Origin: a virus
DNA: 49,673 nt
Strand: one strand, 5' to 3'
IMG/VR virus record: IMGVR_UViG_3300005617_000229
Span: 1 to 49,673 of that record
A model generated the notes under the pieces. It made no database searches. It was given only the letters and a program-made list of their open reading frames with translations, and was not told where the DNA came from. A program made the position numbers and the translations under genes. Shown one piece after another: positions 1 through 6,605 of the stretch. Each line of letters opens with the position of its first letter. Within the stretch, counting starts at the first letter, position 1.

Positions 1-11
1 TTCGCGCGAAG

Positions 12-342
12 GGAGCGCCGTCCCCTATCGTGGGAACACACAGGGAAGCCGGTTATCACCAAAGGCAGTGGGGTCAGCCGGTAAAGGCTGCACGATAGAA
101 GGACCGGGACGTCGCGCTCTTGATGGGATCGACTACCCAACCGTTGCCCGGATTTTCGCCTGAGGTGGTGCCAGACTTAAGAACGATAACGCTCGTTCCG
201 GCTGACCGTTGGGGTATCGGGGAAACGGTCGATCTAACCCCGCGCGGAGAATCTGTGCTATCCTCTGGTCCGCGTTTCTGTGCCTGAACGTGCTGAGGGC
301 GGTTGGAGAGCCGGGGTTTCGCGACCTCGGCTCTTTGTGTTT
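12..342 (+). ncRNA. candidate structured non-coding RNA at the left end
   Basis: No convincing gene lies in 1-486. The + strand can fold into a three-part helix closing a junction: 12-18 with 114-120 (one G.U), 20-24 with 106-110, and 25-32 with 91-98 (8 perfect pairs). Inside are a hairpin at 48-66 and a 5-bp hairpin at 75-90. Further hairpins sit at 181-198 (GAACGA/TCGTTC) and 204-230 (GACCGTT/AACGGTC), and an intrinsic terminator follows at 307-342. The ordered, nested stems plus a terminator suggest a transcribed RNA. Its 5' end may lie outside the window or, if the genome is circular, in the right-hand end. No family was recognised. It could also be a folded leader of the 487-2579 genes. 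Confidence 0.45.
307..342 (+). terminator. intrinsic terminator after the left-end RNA region
   Basis: AGAGCCGGGG (307-316) pairs with CCTCGGCTCT (325-334) as a 10-bp stem with one G.U pair. The loop is 8 bases, and the T-rich run TTTGTGTTT follows. This is a standard rho-independent shape on the + strand. It separates the folded region 12-230 from the first gene at 487. Confidence 0.6.
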
Positions 343-486
343 GCCCCCGCTTGTTCATCGCGGGCGTATTCTCCTCCTCGGTTGCTCGTTCGGTCAATCT
401 TTGGGGCATATCTCCTCAAACTGTGGAGAATTGCCCCATTCCCCCACCTTTTCCGCGCATTCGTGTCTATCACTGCGGAGGTAGTC

Positions 487-804
487 ATGTTGACCGTTCA
501 CCCATTCCCGCTTTGGTTCGTTCCCTTCATCGTGCTCTGTTCGTCCATCGCGATTCGCATCCGTCGCCACTTCTTTCCCTCGCGCGTGGCGTTGAAAACC
601 CCATCGTTCGTCCGCATCGTTAACCCGCTACCGGGCGAGGAGGGCCGCTGCATGCTTATTCGGGGCGACTCTTCCGCCAACCAGTACCGCATCGCTCTGC
701 GCGACGGGACCGTGCTGACGTATGGGCGCGAGGAGTTTGAAGAGTGGGCCGATTCACGCGAAAAAGATCAAACGTTGACGGACATTTCACGCCGAGGGGC
801 TTAG
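487..804 (+). CDS. small membrane-anchored protein, unknown function
   Basis: A 105-residue protein. The start is the ATG at 487 because GGAGGTAGTC lies directly before it; in-frame codons further upstream have no ribosome site. Residues about 5-24 form one hydrophobic segment followed by a basic stretch (RIRRHFFPSR), which predicts a single membrane span with the basic side in the cytoplasm. The rest is a soluble domain with an acidic helix near the end. It is the first gene of the left-hand + strand cluster. No family was recognised. Confidence 0.6.
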   Translation: MLTVHPFPLWFVPFIVLCSSIAIRIRRHFFPSRVALKTPSFVRIVNPLPGEEGRCMLIRGDSSANQYRIALRDGTVLTYGREEFEEWADSREKDQTLTDISRRGA

Positions 805-813
805 ATTGCTCGC

Positions 814-1089
814 ATGCAAACCGAAACGATTTACCCGACCGACAACGCCGACCGCCTCAACTACTCAGCCACAAACGTTCGCTGCCCCATCGACTGTAAG
901 CAGCATCACTACATCGTAGCCCCGAGCTTTGGCGGCCAACGGCTCATGACTACCGGAACGCCTGATGTGTGGGAGATTCACGCCATCCCGACTTCGATGA
1001 CTTCGCAAGGGTGGACGTTCGTTGGCGTTCATAAGCATCAGTCGGACGGCGGAATGGAATGTATCTGCGGCAACCCGTCGCGGGCCTGA
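814..1089 (+). CDS. hypothetical protein, 91 residues
   Basis: Begins 9 bases after the previous gene. No clear ribosome site precedes the ATG. The chain has cysteines at both ends (CPIDCKQHH near residue 24 and CICG near the C terminus), which could bind a metal together, and a central stretch rich in aromatic and beta-forming residues. No family was recognised. Codon use and tight packing between neighbours support it as coding, but the start is uncertain. Confidence 0.55.
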   Translation: MQTETIYPTDNADRLNYSATNVRCPIDCKQHHYIVAPSFGGQRLMTTGTPDVWEIHAIPTSMTSQGWTFVGVHKHQSDGGMECICGNPSRA

Positions 1090-1100
1090 AGGTGGAACTG

Positions 1101-1283
1101 ATGCCGCCCACCCTCTGCCCTTCCTGCAACGAAACCATCGGCATCAGCGTGGCGTGGTGTGCGGCCTGTGCGGCGTGGTTCAGGGCGATTAAGGAGGAGG
1201 TTTGCACGGTTGATCCGCCTTATGGCAAACCGACTGAAGCCGTTGACCAGTGGTTTAGGGATTGGTTAAGCGATTTCTGTTGA
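1101..1283 (+). CDS. small zinc-ribbon-like protein
   Basis: Sixty residues from the ATG at 1101, which follows AAGGTGGA. The N-terminal third has two CxxC pairs (CPSC about residue 6, CAAC about residue 20), the pattern of a small zinc ribbon. The rest is a short tryptophan-containing tail. Phages carry many such mini zinc proteins; their role is usually protein or nucleic-acid binding, but nothing specific can be said here. Confidence 0.5.
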   Translation: MPPTLCPSCNETIGISVAWCAACAAWFRAIKEEVCTVDPPYGKPTEAVDQWFRDWLSDFC

Positions 1284-1343
1284 GATCCCTTGCGCCGCTG
1301 AAACTGCGGACCTATGTTGAGAGGAAAAGAAGGGAGATTTGCT

Positions 1344-2093
1344 ATGAGCGACATCATGGACCGTCTGCGAAAGTTGATTCGCCACGAAGAATCTGCGCGC
1401 GAGATCGGATCGCTCGCTGAGGCTGAGGCGTTTGCCTCAAAGATTCAAACGCTCTTGATTGAGCACAAGCTGGAAATGTCGCAGATCAACATCGGTGACG
1501 ATCACGACGACGAACGAGACGAGCAAGTAGAAGAGCAGCGCTTTGACCCGATGGCGCTGGACATCCCCTACAACGGGCGGCAGCGTGTCGCGTGGATGGA
1601 ATCACTCGCGTCAGCGGTTGCCAGAGCGCACTTCTGCCGCATCGTCGTGATGCCTCGTTCCGTCGTGTTCTACTTCGTCGGCAAGGCTACCGATCGGACC
1701 ATCGCGGGGAACGTATTCGCCGCGCTCGTGCGTGGCGCGATAACGGCCTGCGATGCGGAATACAACCGCGCCAAGCGTGACCCGTGGAGCGAAACGACCG
1801 GCTTCCGCCGATCGTTCTACTCCGGCTTTGCCGCCGCAGTCAGCGCCCGACTCTACACTCAGCGCAGGTCAGCGGACGCGCAGTCCGAATCAACGGCACT
1901 CGTTCTGCGCGATGCGGACAAGGCAGTTTCTGTTTACATGGACAAGCGCTACGGCGGCAGCAAGGCCAGCGGCATCGGCGGCTCCTCGCGCCACAACGGC
2001 GCCGCTTACGCGAGCGGTAAAGCAGCCGGGAGCCGCGCGTCCATCAACACGGCCATCGGCCAAGGATCGCGCAGGATCGGCGGCGCATCATGA
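1344..2093 (+). CDS. DUF2786-type protein
   Basis: 249 residues from the ATG at 1344, preceded by AAGGGAGA; an earlier ATG at 1314 lacks a ribosome site. The first 45 residues (DRLRKLIRHEES, then EAEAFASKIQTLLIEHKLEMSQI) match the pattern of the DUF2786 family, a short helical domain common in phage and mobile-element proteins. A longer alpha/beta region follows (about 75-200), then a serine/glycine-rich tail. The biochemical role of the family is not established. The next gene starts in a 4-base overlap with its stop, so this cluster is translationally coupled. Confidence 0.8.
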   Translation: MSDIMDRLRKLIRHEESAREIGSLAEAEAFASKIQTLLIEHKLEMSQINIGDDHDDERDEQVEEQRFDPMALDIPYNGRQRVAWMESLASAVARAHFCRIVVMPRSVVFYFVGKATDRTIAGNVFAALVRGAITACDAEYNRAKRDPWSETTGFRRSFYSGFAAAVSARLYTQRRSADAQSESTALVLRDADKAVSVYMDKRYGGSKASGIGGSSRHNGAAYASGKAAGSRASINTAIGQGSRRIGGAS

Positions 2094-2239
2094 CCTACCG
2101 CGACATAATCTCCGTCGAGTTCACCGTCCATCCGTCCGGTCATCGCAGAGCCGATCCGCTCGAACCGTTTTCGCCGGAGCCAGAGTCCGTTGCGGCAGAG
2201 CGGCGCGTGGTGGTTCTGTTCGGGGAGGTTGGGGCGTGA
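2090..2239 (+). CDS. hypothetical protein, 49 residues
   Basis: A short frame starting in an ATGA overlap with the DUF2786-type gene and ending in a GTGA overlap with the next gene. That tight chaining is the main evidence that it is translated. The product is acidic in the middle and beta-like at the end. No family was recognised. Confidence 0.5.
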   Translation: MTYRDIISVEFTVHPSGHRRADPLEPFSPEPESVAAERRVVVLFGEVGA

Positions 2240-2376
2240 GGCGCATTTTCGAACCTGACGACGAGATGATTCCCGAGCAGACCTGCTCTTTCTGCGGCGA
2301 ATGGATCGAATGGGGCGACGAAGTTGTTGGGCTCGATCGCGTTGATCATGCGAGTTGCGTTGAGGATTTGAAATGA
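2236..2376 (+). CDS. mini zinc-finger protein, 46 residues
   Basis: Starts at the GTG at 2236, overlapping the previous stop by 4 bases, with GGGGAGGTTGGGGC upstream as ribosome site. It contains CSFCGEW around residue 17 and a later HASC, a CxxC...HxxC set suited to one zinc ion. Phage genomes carry many such proteins of unknown role. It overlaps the next start by 4 bases. Confidence 0.6.
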   Translation: MRRIFEPDDEMIPEQTCSFCGEWIEWGDEVVGLDRVDHASCVEDLK

Positions 2377-2579
2377 CCCGCAAGCGCGCCGACATCGCCC
2401 CACCCGCCTACGAAATCCGCGTCGGTATGTCGTCACCCTTCGTCGTTGTTCGGCTCGGAGCCGCGCACGATTTCGATCCGGTCGCGGCGTTCGATTCGTT
2501 GCGTGCCGCGATGGATCACTTCCCCTCCGCGAAAATCAGCGAGGGTGCGGCGAGGAAGGCGCAGGAGTTGGGAGAGTGA
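2373..2579 (+). CDS. hypothetical protein, 68 residues
   Basis: Starts in an ATGA overlap with the preceding zinc-finger gene and is the last clear gene of the left + strand cluster. It has a beta-rich N-terminal half (YEIRVG, FVVVRLG) and a helical C-terminal half. No family was recognised. About 80 bases separate it from the end of the convergent operon at 2660; no terminator was found there. Confidence 0.6.
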   Translation: MTRKRADIAPPAYEIRVGMSSPFVVVRLGAAHDFDPVAAFDSLRAAMDHFPSAKISEGAARKAQELGE

Positions 2580-2659
2580 TGGCCAAGTCCCCGGCGCGGT
2601 GCCGAGGCCCGGGTGAGTCCTACGATTCGTTCATGACGAGGCTCAGACTCGACGCCATT

Positions 2660-2935
2660 CTACTGGCAAATCCCCGCGTTCGCTTTCGGACGCACTCGCC
2701 CCTTGACCAGCTTGCAATTGCAGTCCGCATCGCAGACCGCAACGAGGTCCGCAGCCTCGCTCTCGCGCACCAATCCGGTCACCTGCCCGCAATGCTCGGA
2801 GATGCGCACCGTCAGCACCTTCTGATTGTTGCGATGGAGGGCGGAGTCGGCGTACCAAGCGGCGTAGAAACGAACGGATGCGCACGATGTCAGCATGATG
2901 AGGGTGAGGGCGAAGAGGATACGGGTGGGGGTCAT
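2660..2935 (-). CDS. small lipoprotein
   Basis: 91 residues. The N terminus is a lipoprotein signal: a short basic start, the hydrophobic stretch ILFALTLIM, then the lipobox LTSC with the modified cysteine at residue 18. The mature part of about 74 residues has four more cysteines (HCG, VCDADCNC), so it probably folds around disulfides in the cell envelope. It starts in an ATGA overlap with the Thg1-like gene and ends the operon. Phage lipoproteins often act in superinfection exclusion, which would fit, but no family was recognised. Confidence 0.75.
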   Translation of the reverse strand: MTPTRILFALTLIMLTSCASVRFYAAWYADSALHRNNQKVLTVRISEHCGQVTGLVRESEAADLVAVCDADCNCKLVKGRVRPKANAGICQ

Positions 2936-3645
2936 GTCGTCGGCTCCTTCGTTGCAATGCGTTCGGAAATGTATTCACAGCAATCTGTGAATACGGGGAT
3001 TTTGAAGTCTGGCGCCCACGACCAACGCTCAACCGGCGAGTCGGCACGCGGCTGTCGAACGATAGACCATCCGTGCTGATAGCGGGGAAGCGTCGCGGAC
3101 CACGGCGTACCAGACGCCGCCAACATTTGAAGCATCCCGTCAACCTTCTCGCCATGGAGCTGCTTCGCGGAAAACTTCGCCTGCGCGCTGCTTTGGACGC
3201 TGTTGCGGATCGCGTCCTTTTGCCGCCAGATGAAATAGTTCACGACCTCGACCGGATCAGGAATCGTGAACACTCGCGCGTCGAACACGCCACTGCGGAA
3301 GTTGAAGGCCACTGAAGCGATTGCCGCCGATACGGATGCGATCTTCTGCACATTGCCGTCAAACCACGCCTCCGTCGTGATCGAATCGAAATCAGTGAGC
3401 ACGACGCTGATTTCGTCGCTCTGAACATAGGCGAGCTTCGCGCCCTGTGCCTCAGCGACGACCGCCATTGCGGCGCGCGTCATCGCTTCCGCCATCTCGT
3501 CGTCGAACGGCTTGACAAGTCCGCGCGTGAGGGTATGGAACGCTTTGCCGTCGAGGCGGACAATCGTGTATGTGCGACGCGGCAAGAGGAACCGCGCACG
3601 GTCCTCGTACTGCGCCTTCATCCGATCGCCGAGACTGTCGTTCAC
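2932..3645 (-). CDS. Thg1-like 3'-5' nucleotidyltransferase (TLP)
   Basis: 237 residues from the GTG at 3645, which overlaps the upstream stop by 4 bases; the longer open frame upstream only shadows the lipoprotein gene. The Thg1 superfamily adds nucleotides in the 3'-5' direction to tRNA 5' ends. Eukaryotic Thg1 adds G-1 to tRNA-His; bacterial and archaeal Thg1-like proteins repair truncated tRNAs. Seen here: RLDGKAF with metal-binding Asp32, QSDEIS with Asp77 and Glu78, and WRQKDAIRNS at 140-149, the hallmark of the TLP branch, followed by AKQLHG. All catalytic residues are present, so it should be active. It lies between two lipoprotein genes in the XRE-headed operon. A natural inference is repair of tRNAs cut by host anti-phage nucleases; this is untested. 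Confidence 0.9.
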   Translation of the reverse strand: MNDSLGDRMKAQYEDRARFLLPRRTYTIVRLDGKAFHTLTRGLVKPFDDEMAEAMTRAAMAVVAEAQGAKLAYVQSDEISVVLTDFDSITTEAWFDGNVQKIASVSAAIASVAFNFRSGVFDARVFTIPDPVEVVNYFIWRQKDAIRNSVQSSAQAKFSAKQLHGEKVDGMLQMLAASGTPWSATLPRYQHGWSIVRQPRADSPVERWSWAPDFKIPVFTDCCEYISERIATKEPTT

Positions 3646-4133
3646 TTCGCCCCGCCATGCGACAGCGCCCGCGCGCCAGTGAACTGCATCCACCACGGCG
3701 CGCACGCGATCTCCAGCTCCGGCGGCAACCCTTTGCGGATGATGGCCTCCTTCGCGGCAATGCTCGCCTGCGTGTCCTCCGCGGCGACACTCCCTGCTGC
3801 GATCGAGCTGAGGAACCCCGTAACGGGCGCCCCCTGTGGCGGAGGCGTGGCCGGCCCGAACAGAGCCATCAGCGTCGGGTGAAAGTCGATGACCTTCGCC
3901 ATGCAGTCGCTGTCGGCCTTGTCGAACGCGTTGCCGGTCGCGGCGAAGTGTGCGTCGTAGATCGCTTTGGCGTTCTGCGCGTCGGCGAGTTTCAGATCGC
4001 CCGCGCTGATCTTCCCGGCCATGAAAGCGGCGAAGGAGCCGTGCAGGGTGTCGAGATTCGTGTGGAGCTGCGTGACGGTGCCGCAGGCGGTCAGACAGAG
4101 AGTGAGGGTTGCGAGGGTGAGCGTGCGTTTCAT
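3642..4133 (-). CDS. lipoprotein, 163 residues
   Basis: A clear lipoprotein signal: basic start, hydrophobic TLATLTLCL, and lipobox LTAC with the lipidated cysteine at residue 17. The mature domain is mostly helical and alanine-rich, with a proline-rich patch near residue 95. It begins in an ATGA overlap with the gene before it and its stop overlaps the Thg1-like start, so the two are probably co-translated. No family was recognised. An envelope role such as blocking a competing phage is possible but inferred from context only. Confidence 0.75.
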   Translation of the reverse strand: MKRTLTLATLTLCLTACGTVTQLHTNLDTLHGSFAAFMAGKISAGDLKLADAQNAKAIYDAHFAATGNAFDKADSDCMAKVIDFHPTLMALFGPATPPPQGAPVTGFLSSIAAGSVAAEDTQASIAAKEAIIRKGLPPELEIACAPWWMQFTGARALSHGGAK

Positions 4134-4324
4134 GCCGCAACTCCCTCATCCTCGACGACGGATACCGCTACGAGCGCGAACCGCATGACGGGTGACTGCG
4201 CGGCTTCCTCACGCGATCCGAACCGTTCCGCCTCGTCGCGCTTGCCGGTGAACTCCGGCCCGATCCCGGTCATGCGTTTGAAGTAACTGTTTTCATGCTG
4301 ATCGTTACGGATGATATAGGTCAT
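4130..4324 (-). CDS. hypothetical protein, 64 residues
   Basis: ATG at 4324 follows a strong ribosome site (AAAAGGAGAACGCA). The start MTYIIRNDQHENSYFKR and the later acidic stretch resemble small phage proteins of unknown function. Its stop overlaps the lipoprotein start by 4 bases. No motif was recognised. Confidence 0.65.
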   Translation of the reverse strand: MTYIIRNDQHENSYFKRMTGIGPEFTGKRDEAERFGSREEAAQSPVMRFALVAVSVVEDEGVAA

Positions 4325-4343
4325 TGCGTTCTCCTTTTCGCGT

Positions 4344-4592
4344 TCAGTTTCTTGTTTGAATCGTGAACCATCCGGGCTTCCCGTCGATCCAGATGCAATC
4401 GGTGTACGCCTTGATCGTGCCCGCGCCGCGAAGCCGGTTCAGTTCGTGCTTCAGTAGCGACCACGTTGCCTGCTCGGCGCCGATTGCATTCCGTGCGTCG
4501 CGAAGGATCGACGATTGAAAGAACGAGCCGCCTTGATGCTCGGCACAATACCGAGCGAGGAATGCGCGCAACGGATTGCCGGGTGTACTCAC
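4344..4592 (-). CDS. hypothetical protein, possible small DNA-binding fold
   Basis: 82 residues from the GTG at 4592, chosen because it overlaps the upstream stop by 4 bases and has GGGAG about 8 bases before it. The order of helices (FLARYCAEHQ, SSILRDARNAI, WSLLKHELNRLRGAG) followed by a beta hairpin (IKAYTDCIWIDGKPGWFTI) resembles a winged-helix arrangement. That is a shape argument only; no family was recognised. Confidence 0.65.
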   Translation of the reverse strand: MSTPGNPLRAFLARYCAEHQGGSFFQSSILRDARNAIGAEQATWSLLKHELNRLRGAGTIKAYTDCIWIDGKPGWFTIQTRN

Positions 4593-4732
4593 CGCCGCAC
4601 TCCCATAATCGCACATAGCCCGCATGCCATACTCGCCGGAACGACCGGCAGCGGATGACCGGATAGCACCGACGTGGCGCAGGTCAGGAGCGCGAGCAGG
4701 AAGACGATGAATCCGAGGGTGTGGCGGGTCAC
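4589..4732 (-). CDS. small membrane protein, 47 residues
   Basis: Starts at the GTG at 4732, overlapping the previous stop by 4 bases. Residues about 6-23 (LGFIVFLLALLTCATSVL) are a clear membrane span; a second weaker hydrophobic stretch lies at 28-44. It is probably an inner-membrane peptide of the XRE-headed operon. No family was recognised. Confidence 0.6.
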   Translation of the reverse strand: MTRHTLGFIVFLLALLTCATSVLSGHPLPVVPASMACGLCAIMGVRR

Positions 4733-4947
4733 GCGTTCCGCCACTCGGCATCGCTCATAGCCGCAAGGATAATGTCTTTCAGTGCAGCACCCACAGTGAC
4801 CTTCTGCTGCTCGTTGAGCTTGTCGTACCAATCGCGCCATTCGTTGTGAAAGTTGATGTCCATCAGCGGCGCGCCATCATCGGACGCATCAACGATACGC
4901 GGCATCTCGTCTATGATTCGCAGATTCACGTCGGGTTGTATACTCAC
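4729..4947 (-). CDS. hypothetical acidic protein, 72 residues
   Basis: Starts in an ATGA overlap with the XRE gene and is therefore its direct partner. The product is acidic (IIDEMPRIVDASDDGAPLMD) with helical segments (NEWRDWYDKLNEQQ, VGAALKDIILAAM). A small acidic protein translated right after a DNA-binding regulator may be an anti-repressor or antitoxin-like partner, but that is context alone. Confidence 0.65.
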   Translation of the reverse strand: MSIQPDVNLRIIDEMPRIVDASDDGAPLMDINFHNEWRDWYDKLNEQQKVTVGAALKDIILAAMSDAEWRNA

Positions 4948-5288
4948 TTCCGCCCCCTTCCTCGCCGCGCAACGGGCTTCTTCGGATGGATCGCTTCGAA
5001 GTATCCGACGGTCTGACTCTTCTTCGCGGCGGCGGGCTTCTTCGTATGGCGGCGTACCGGCTTCGTCGTCGCAACAGCGTCATAGAACGAGCGCACCGAA
5101 ACGCGAAAGTAGGCCGTGATGAGGTAGATGTCGTATGCGCTCGGATGATACGTGCCGGTTTCCCACCGCGAGATCGTGTTTGGCGTGGTGCCCATGACGG
5201 CGGCGAAGTCGGCCTGAGTGAGATCGGCCATCATCCGGCGCTCTCGAATCATCGCGCCGATAGCCGCGTAAAAATCTTCTTCGTTCAT
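4944..5288 (-). CDS. XRE-family helix-turn-helix regulator
   Basis: 114 residues from the ATG at 5288. Residues about 10-60 form a Cro/C1-type domain: IGAMIRERRMMADLTQADFAAVMGTT, then recognition helix NTISRWETG and YLITAYFRVS. The C-terminal third is very basic (TTKPVRRHTKKPAAAKKS, RRGRGRK), which would add nonspecific DNA contact. There is no ribosome site, but a promoter lies upstream with its -10 exactly 7 bases before the ATG, so the mRNA is probably leaderless. A palindrome fills the promoter spacer and is the likely operator, suggesting autoregulation. It heads the operon reaching down to 2660, including the Thg1-like gene. Confidence 0.85.
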   Translation of the reverse strand: MNEEDFYAAIGAMIRERRMMADLTQADFAAVMGTTPNTISRWETGTYHPSAYDIYLITAYFRVSVRSFYDAVATTKPVRRHTKKPAAAKKSQTVGYFEAIHPKKPVARRGRGRK

Positions 5289-5334
5289 GTCGGAAATAGT
5301 ACATCCTTCAACAGGATGACGCAACCTATTTCCG
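5289..5334 (-). promoter_or_regulatory. promoter with spacer operator for the XRE operon
   Basis: On the - strand: TTGCGT (5324-5319), a 17-base spacer, TACTAT (5301-5296), then 7 bases and the ATG. The spacer CATCCTGTTGAAGGATG is a perfect 6+5+6 palindrome. A second perfect 9-bp inverted repeat (CGGAAATAG at 5291-5299, CTATTTCCG at 5326-5334) surrounds it and overlaps both the -10 and the stop codon of the upstream gene. The geometry fits a repressor blocking RNA polymerase, most simply the XRE protein itself. Confidence 0.75.
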
Positions 5335-6456
5335 CACCGCCCTCTTCCGCACCGGCAGCGCCTTCTTCGGCGGATCGACCGGCCCGTTGATCTCCGCGAT
5401 TGCCGCTTGAAAGGCCCGCCCACTTGCGCTCACGATCGGGTTGCGCGGAATCGCATACCCGTCACCCTCGAAGAACATGCCGGGACGGAGATAGAAGATC
5501 GCCTCAACATCGCGCTTCACAATCCGCTCCTTCGTGAATTCAAGCAGGTCCGCGTTCGGCGCGTCGATCTCGCCACACCACTCAGGGCGTCCGTTACCGC
5601 GTTCTTTCGTCACGGCCTTGAACGCTTCCATCGTCGCGTAGTGCATGCCGGTCGGATTGAACTCGCCGTAGGGGTGGTAGCTGATGATGTTATACGGCGC
5701 GTTTCCTTTTGTGAGCACAAGACAGCGACCTAGAACGCCGTCGCCATCGGCTTCGTTGCCGACATGGGTCCAGCCACCGCCGAGTACCGATGTAATGCCA
5801 TTCGAAAACGGACGTACTATTTCGGGAACGAACCGGCCAGCGATCACGTCGCCCATCCCGCCGAAGTTCTCATTGTCGTAGCGGATCGGCGGGAACGAGA
5901 ACGCATCTCCCGGCTCATTCCACGCGCCGTACAGCCCCGGCCCGTAGCGTTTCGCGAGTTGCTGCCCAACCGTGAACATGAAGTCCGCGCTGATGTGCGG
6001 CACCTTCCCCGATTCCAGGTACGGGCGCGCCGGCATCTTCTGATCGATCGCCGCCCATTGCGGATTCGTGGCCGTGTTCTGATCGAAAAAGTGGATCGTT
6101 CCGTCTCGCGCCCCGTTCCGTTCGTTCCACCAAGCGACGCCTCCGTACGACTCTGGCCTGTCGGGCGCACCAGGGGGCCACACTTCGACGAGGCCGATGT
6201 ACGCGGGCTGTCCTTCGCTGGCCCATGCCGGTGCGCCACAAGCGTCGTAATAAGGCTTGATGCCGGCGGCGCGCAGATTCCGGTCGAGCGCATCGAGAGG
6301 CCCCCAATCCCACGTCAGCGGATCAGGACCGGCGGCGCAGAGTTTCGCGAGGGCAACAGATACGCGCCAATGCGTGATACCGATGGCGCGCTCGGCTTGC
6401 AACTCGGCGAGAGTTGGATGCTCGTCGGATGTGGTGAAGCAGGCGCCGAAGATCAT
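5326..6456 (-). CDS. clan GH-A-like glycoside hydrolase
   Basis: 376 residues; the ATG at 6456 has GGAGG five bases upstream and overlaps the previous stop. The layout is that of a TIM-barrel glycosidase. YGAWNEPGD around 176-184 carries the clan GH-A signature with proposed acid/base Glu181. The HPYGEF loop (about 261-266) and EWCGEID with proposed nucleophile Glu296 sit on later strands at the usual spacing. No signal peptide is seen, and a basic tail (KKALPVRKRAVRK) ends the chain. The substrate is unknown. It lies in an early-type operon rather than with tail genes, so it is not obviously a virion depolymerase. Its stop is embedded in the XRE operator. Confidence 0.75.
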   Translation of the reverse strand: MIFGACFTTSDEHPTLAELQAERAIGITHWRVSVALAKLCAAGPDPLTWDWGPLDALDRNLRAAGIKPYYDACGAPAWASEGQPAYIGLVEVWPPGAPDRPESYGGVAWWNERNGARDGTIHFFDQNTATNPQWAAIDQKMPARPYLESGKVPHISADFMFTVGQQLAKRYGPGLYGAWNEPGDAFSFPPIRYDNENFGGMGDVIAGRFVPEIVRPFSNGITSVLGGGWTHVGNEADGDGVLGRCLVLTKGNAPYNIISYHPYGEFNPTGMHYATMEAFKAVTKERGNGRPEWCGEIDAPNADLLEFTKERIVKRDVEAIFYLRPGMFFEGDGYAIPRNPIVSASGRAFQAAIAEINGPVDPPKKALPVRKRAVRK

Positions 6457-6605
6457 CGCGCCTCCGCCACGTCGAACTGCAACCACAGCCCATCAACCCC
6501 GAGCGCGCGCAACGCCCGGTACGACGCAATGGTGGGGAACGGCTGCGGTGATGCACCTTGCGGGTATGGGACTTGGCACAGGCCGAGGAGGATCAGAGTC
6601 GTCAT
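6453..6605 (-). CDS. short protein before the glycosidase, 50 residues
   Basis: An open frame starting in an ATGA overlap with the gene before it and ending in an ATGA overlap with the glycosidase. The product has a hydrophobic start (TLILLGLCQVPYP) and then SYRALRALGVDGLWLQFDV, which reads like one beta-alpha unit of a TIM barrel. It may be a detached piece of a glycosidase-type domain or an independent small protein. Coding status rests on the tight overlaps. Confidence 0.55.
   Translation of the reverse strand: MTTLILLGLCQVPYPQGASPQPFPTIASYRALRALGVDGLWLQFDVAEAR

Noticed and set aside
43-90. Resemblance to a cobalamin riboswitch core
   Set aside because: AGGGAA-GCCGGT and CAGCCGGTAAAGG resemble parts of known B12 riboswitches, but the defining GGTG/AATCC box and the correct order of stems are missing, and no cobalamin gene follows.
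280-486. Longer start for the first + strand gene
   Set aside because: The extra residues are encoded across the terminator region and lack a ribosome site; the ATG at 487 has GGAGG.
775-813. Leaderless promoter before the gene at 814 (TTGACG ... TAGATT)
   Set aside because: The spacer would be 21 bases and the gap to the ATG 6 rather than 7; too far from the other sites.
2579-3079. Open + strand frame continuing from the left-hand cluster
   Set aside because: Only its first 80 bases are free. The rest lies antisense to the lipoprotein and Thg1-like genes, which have clear motifs; the product is low in structure. A very short gene at 2579-2660 cannot be excluded.
3646-4149. Extension of the Thg1-like gene upstream to 4149
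   Set aside because: The added 168 residues are arginine-rich shadow sequence of the lipoprotein gene. The GTG at 3645 fits the operon's 4-base overlap rule and the Thg1 domain.
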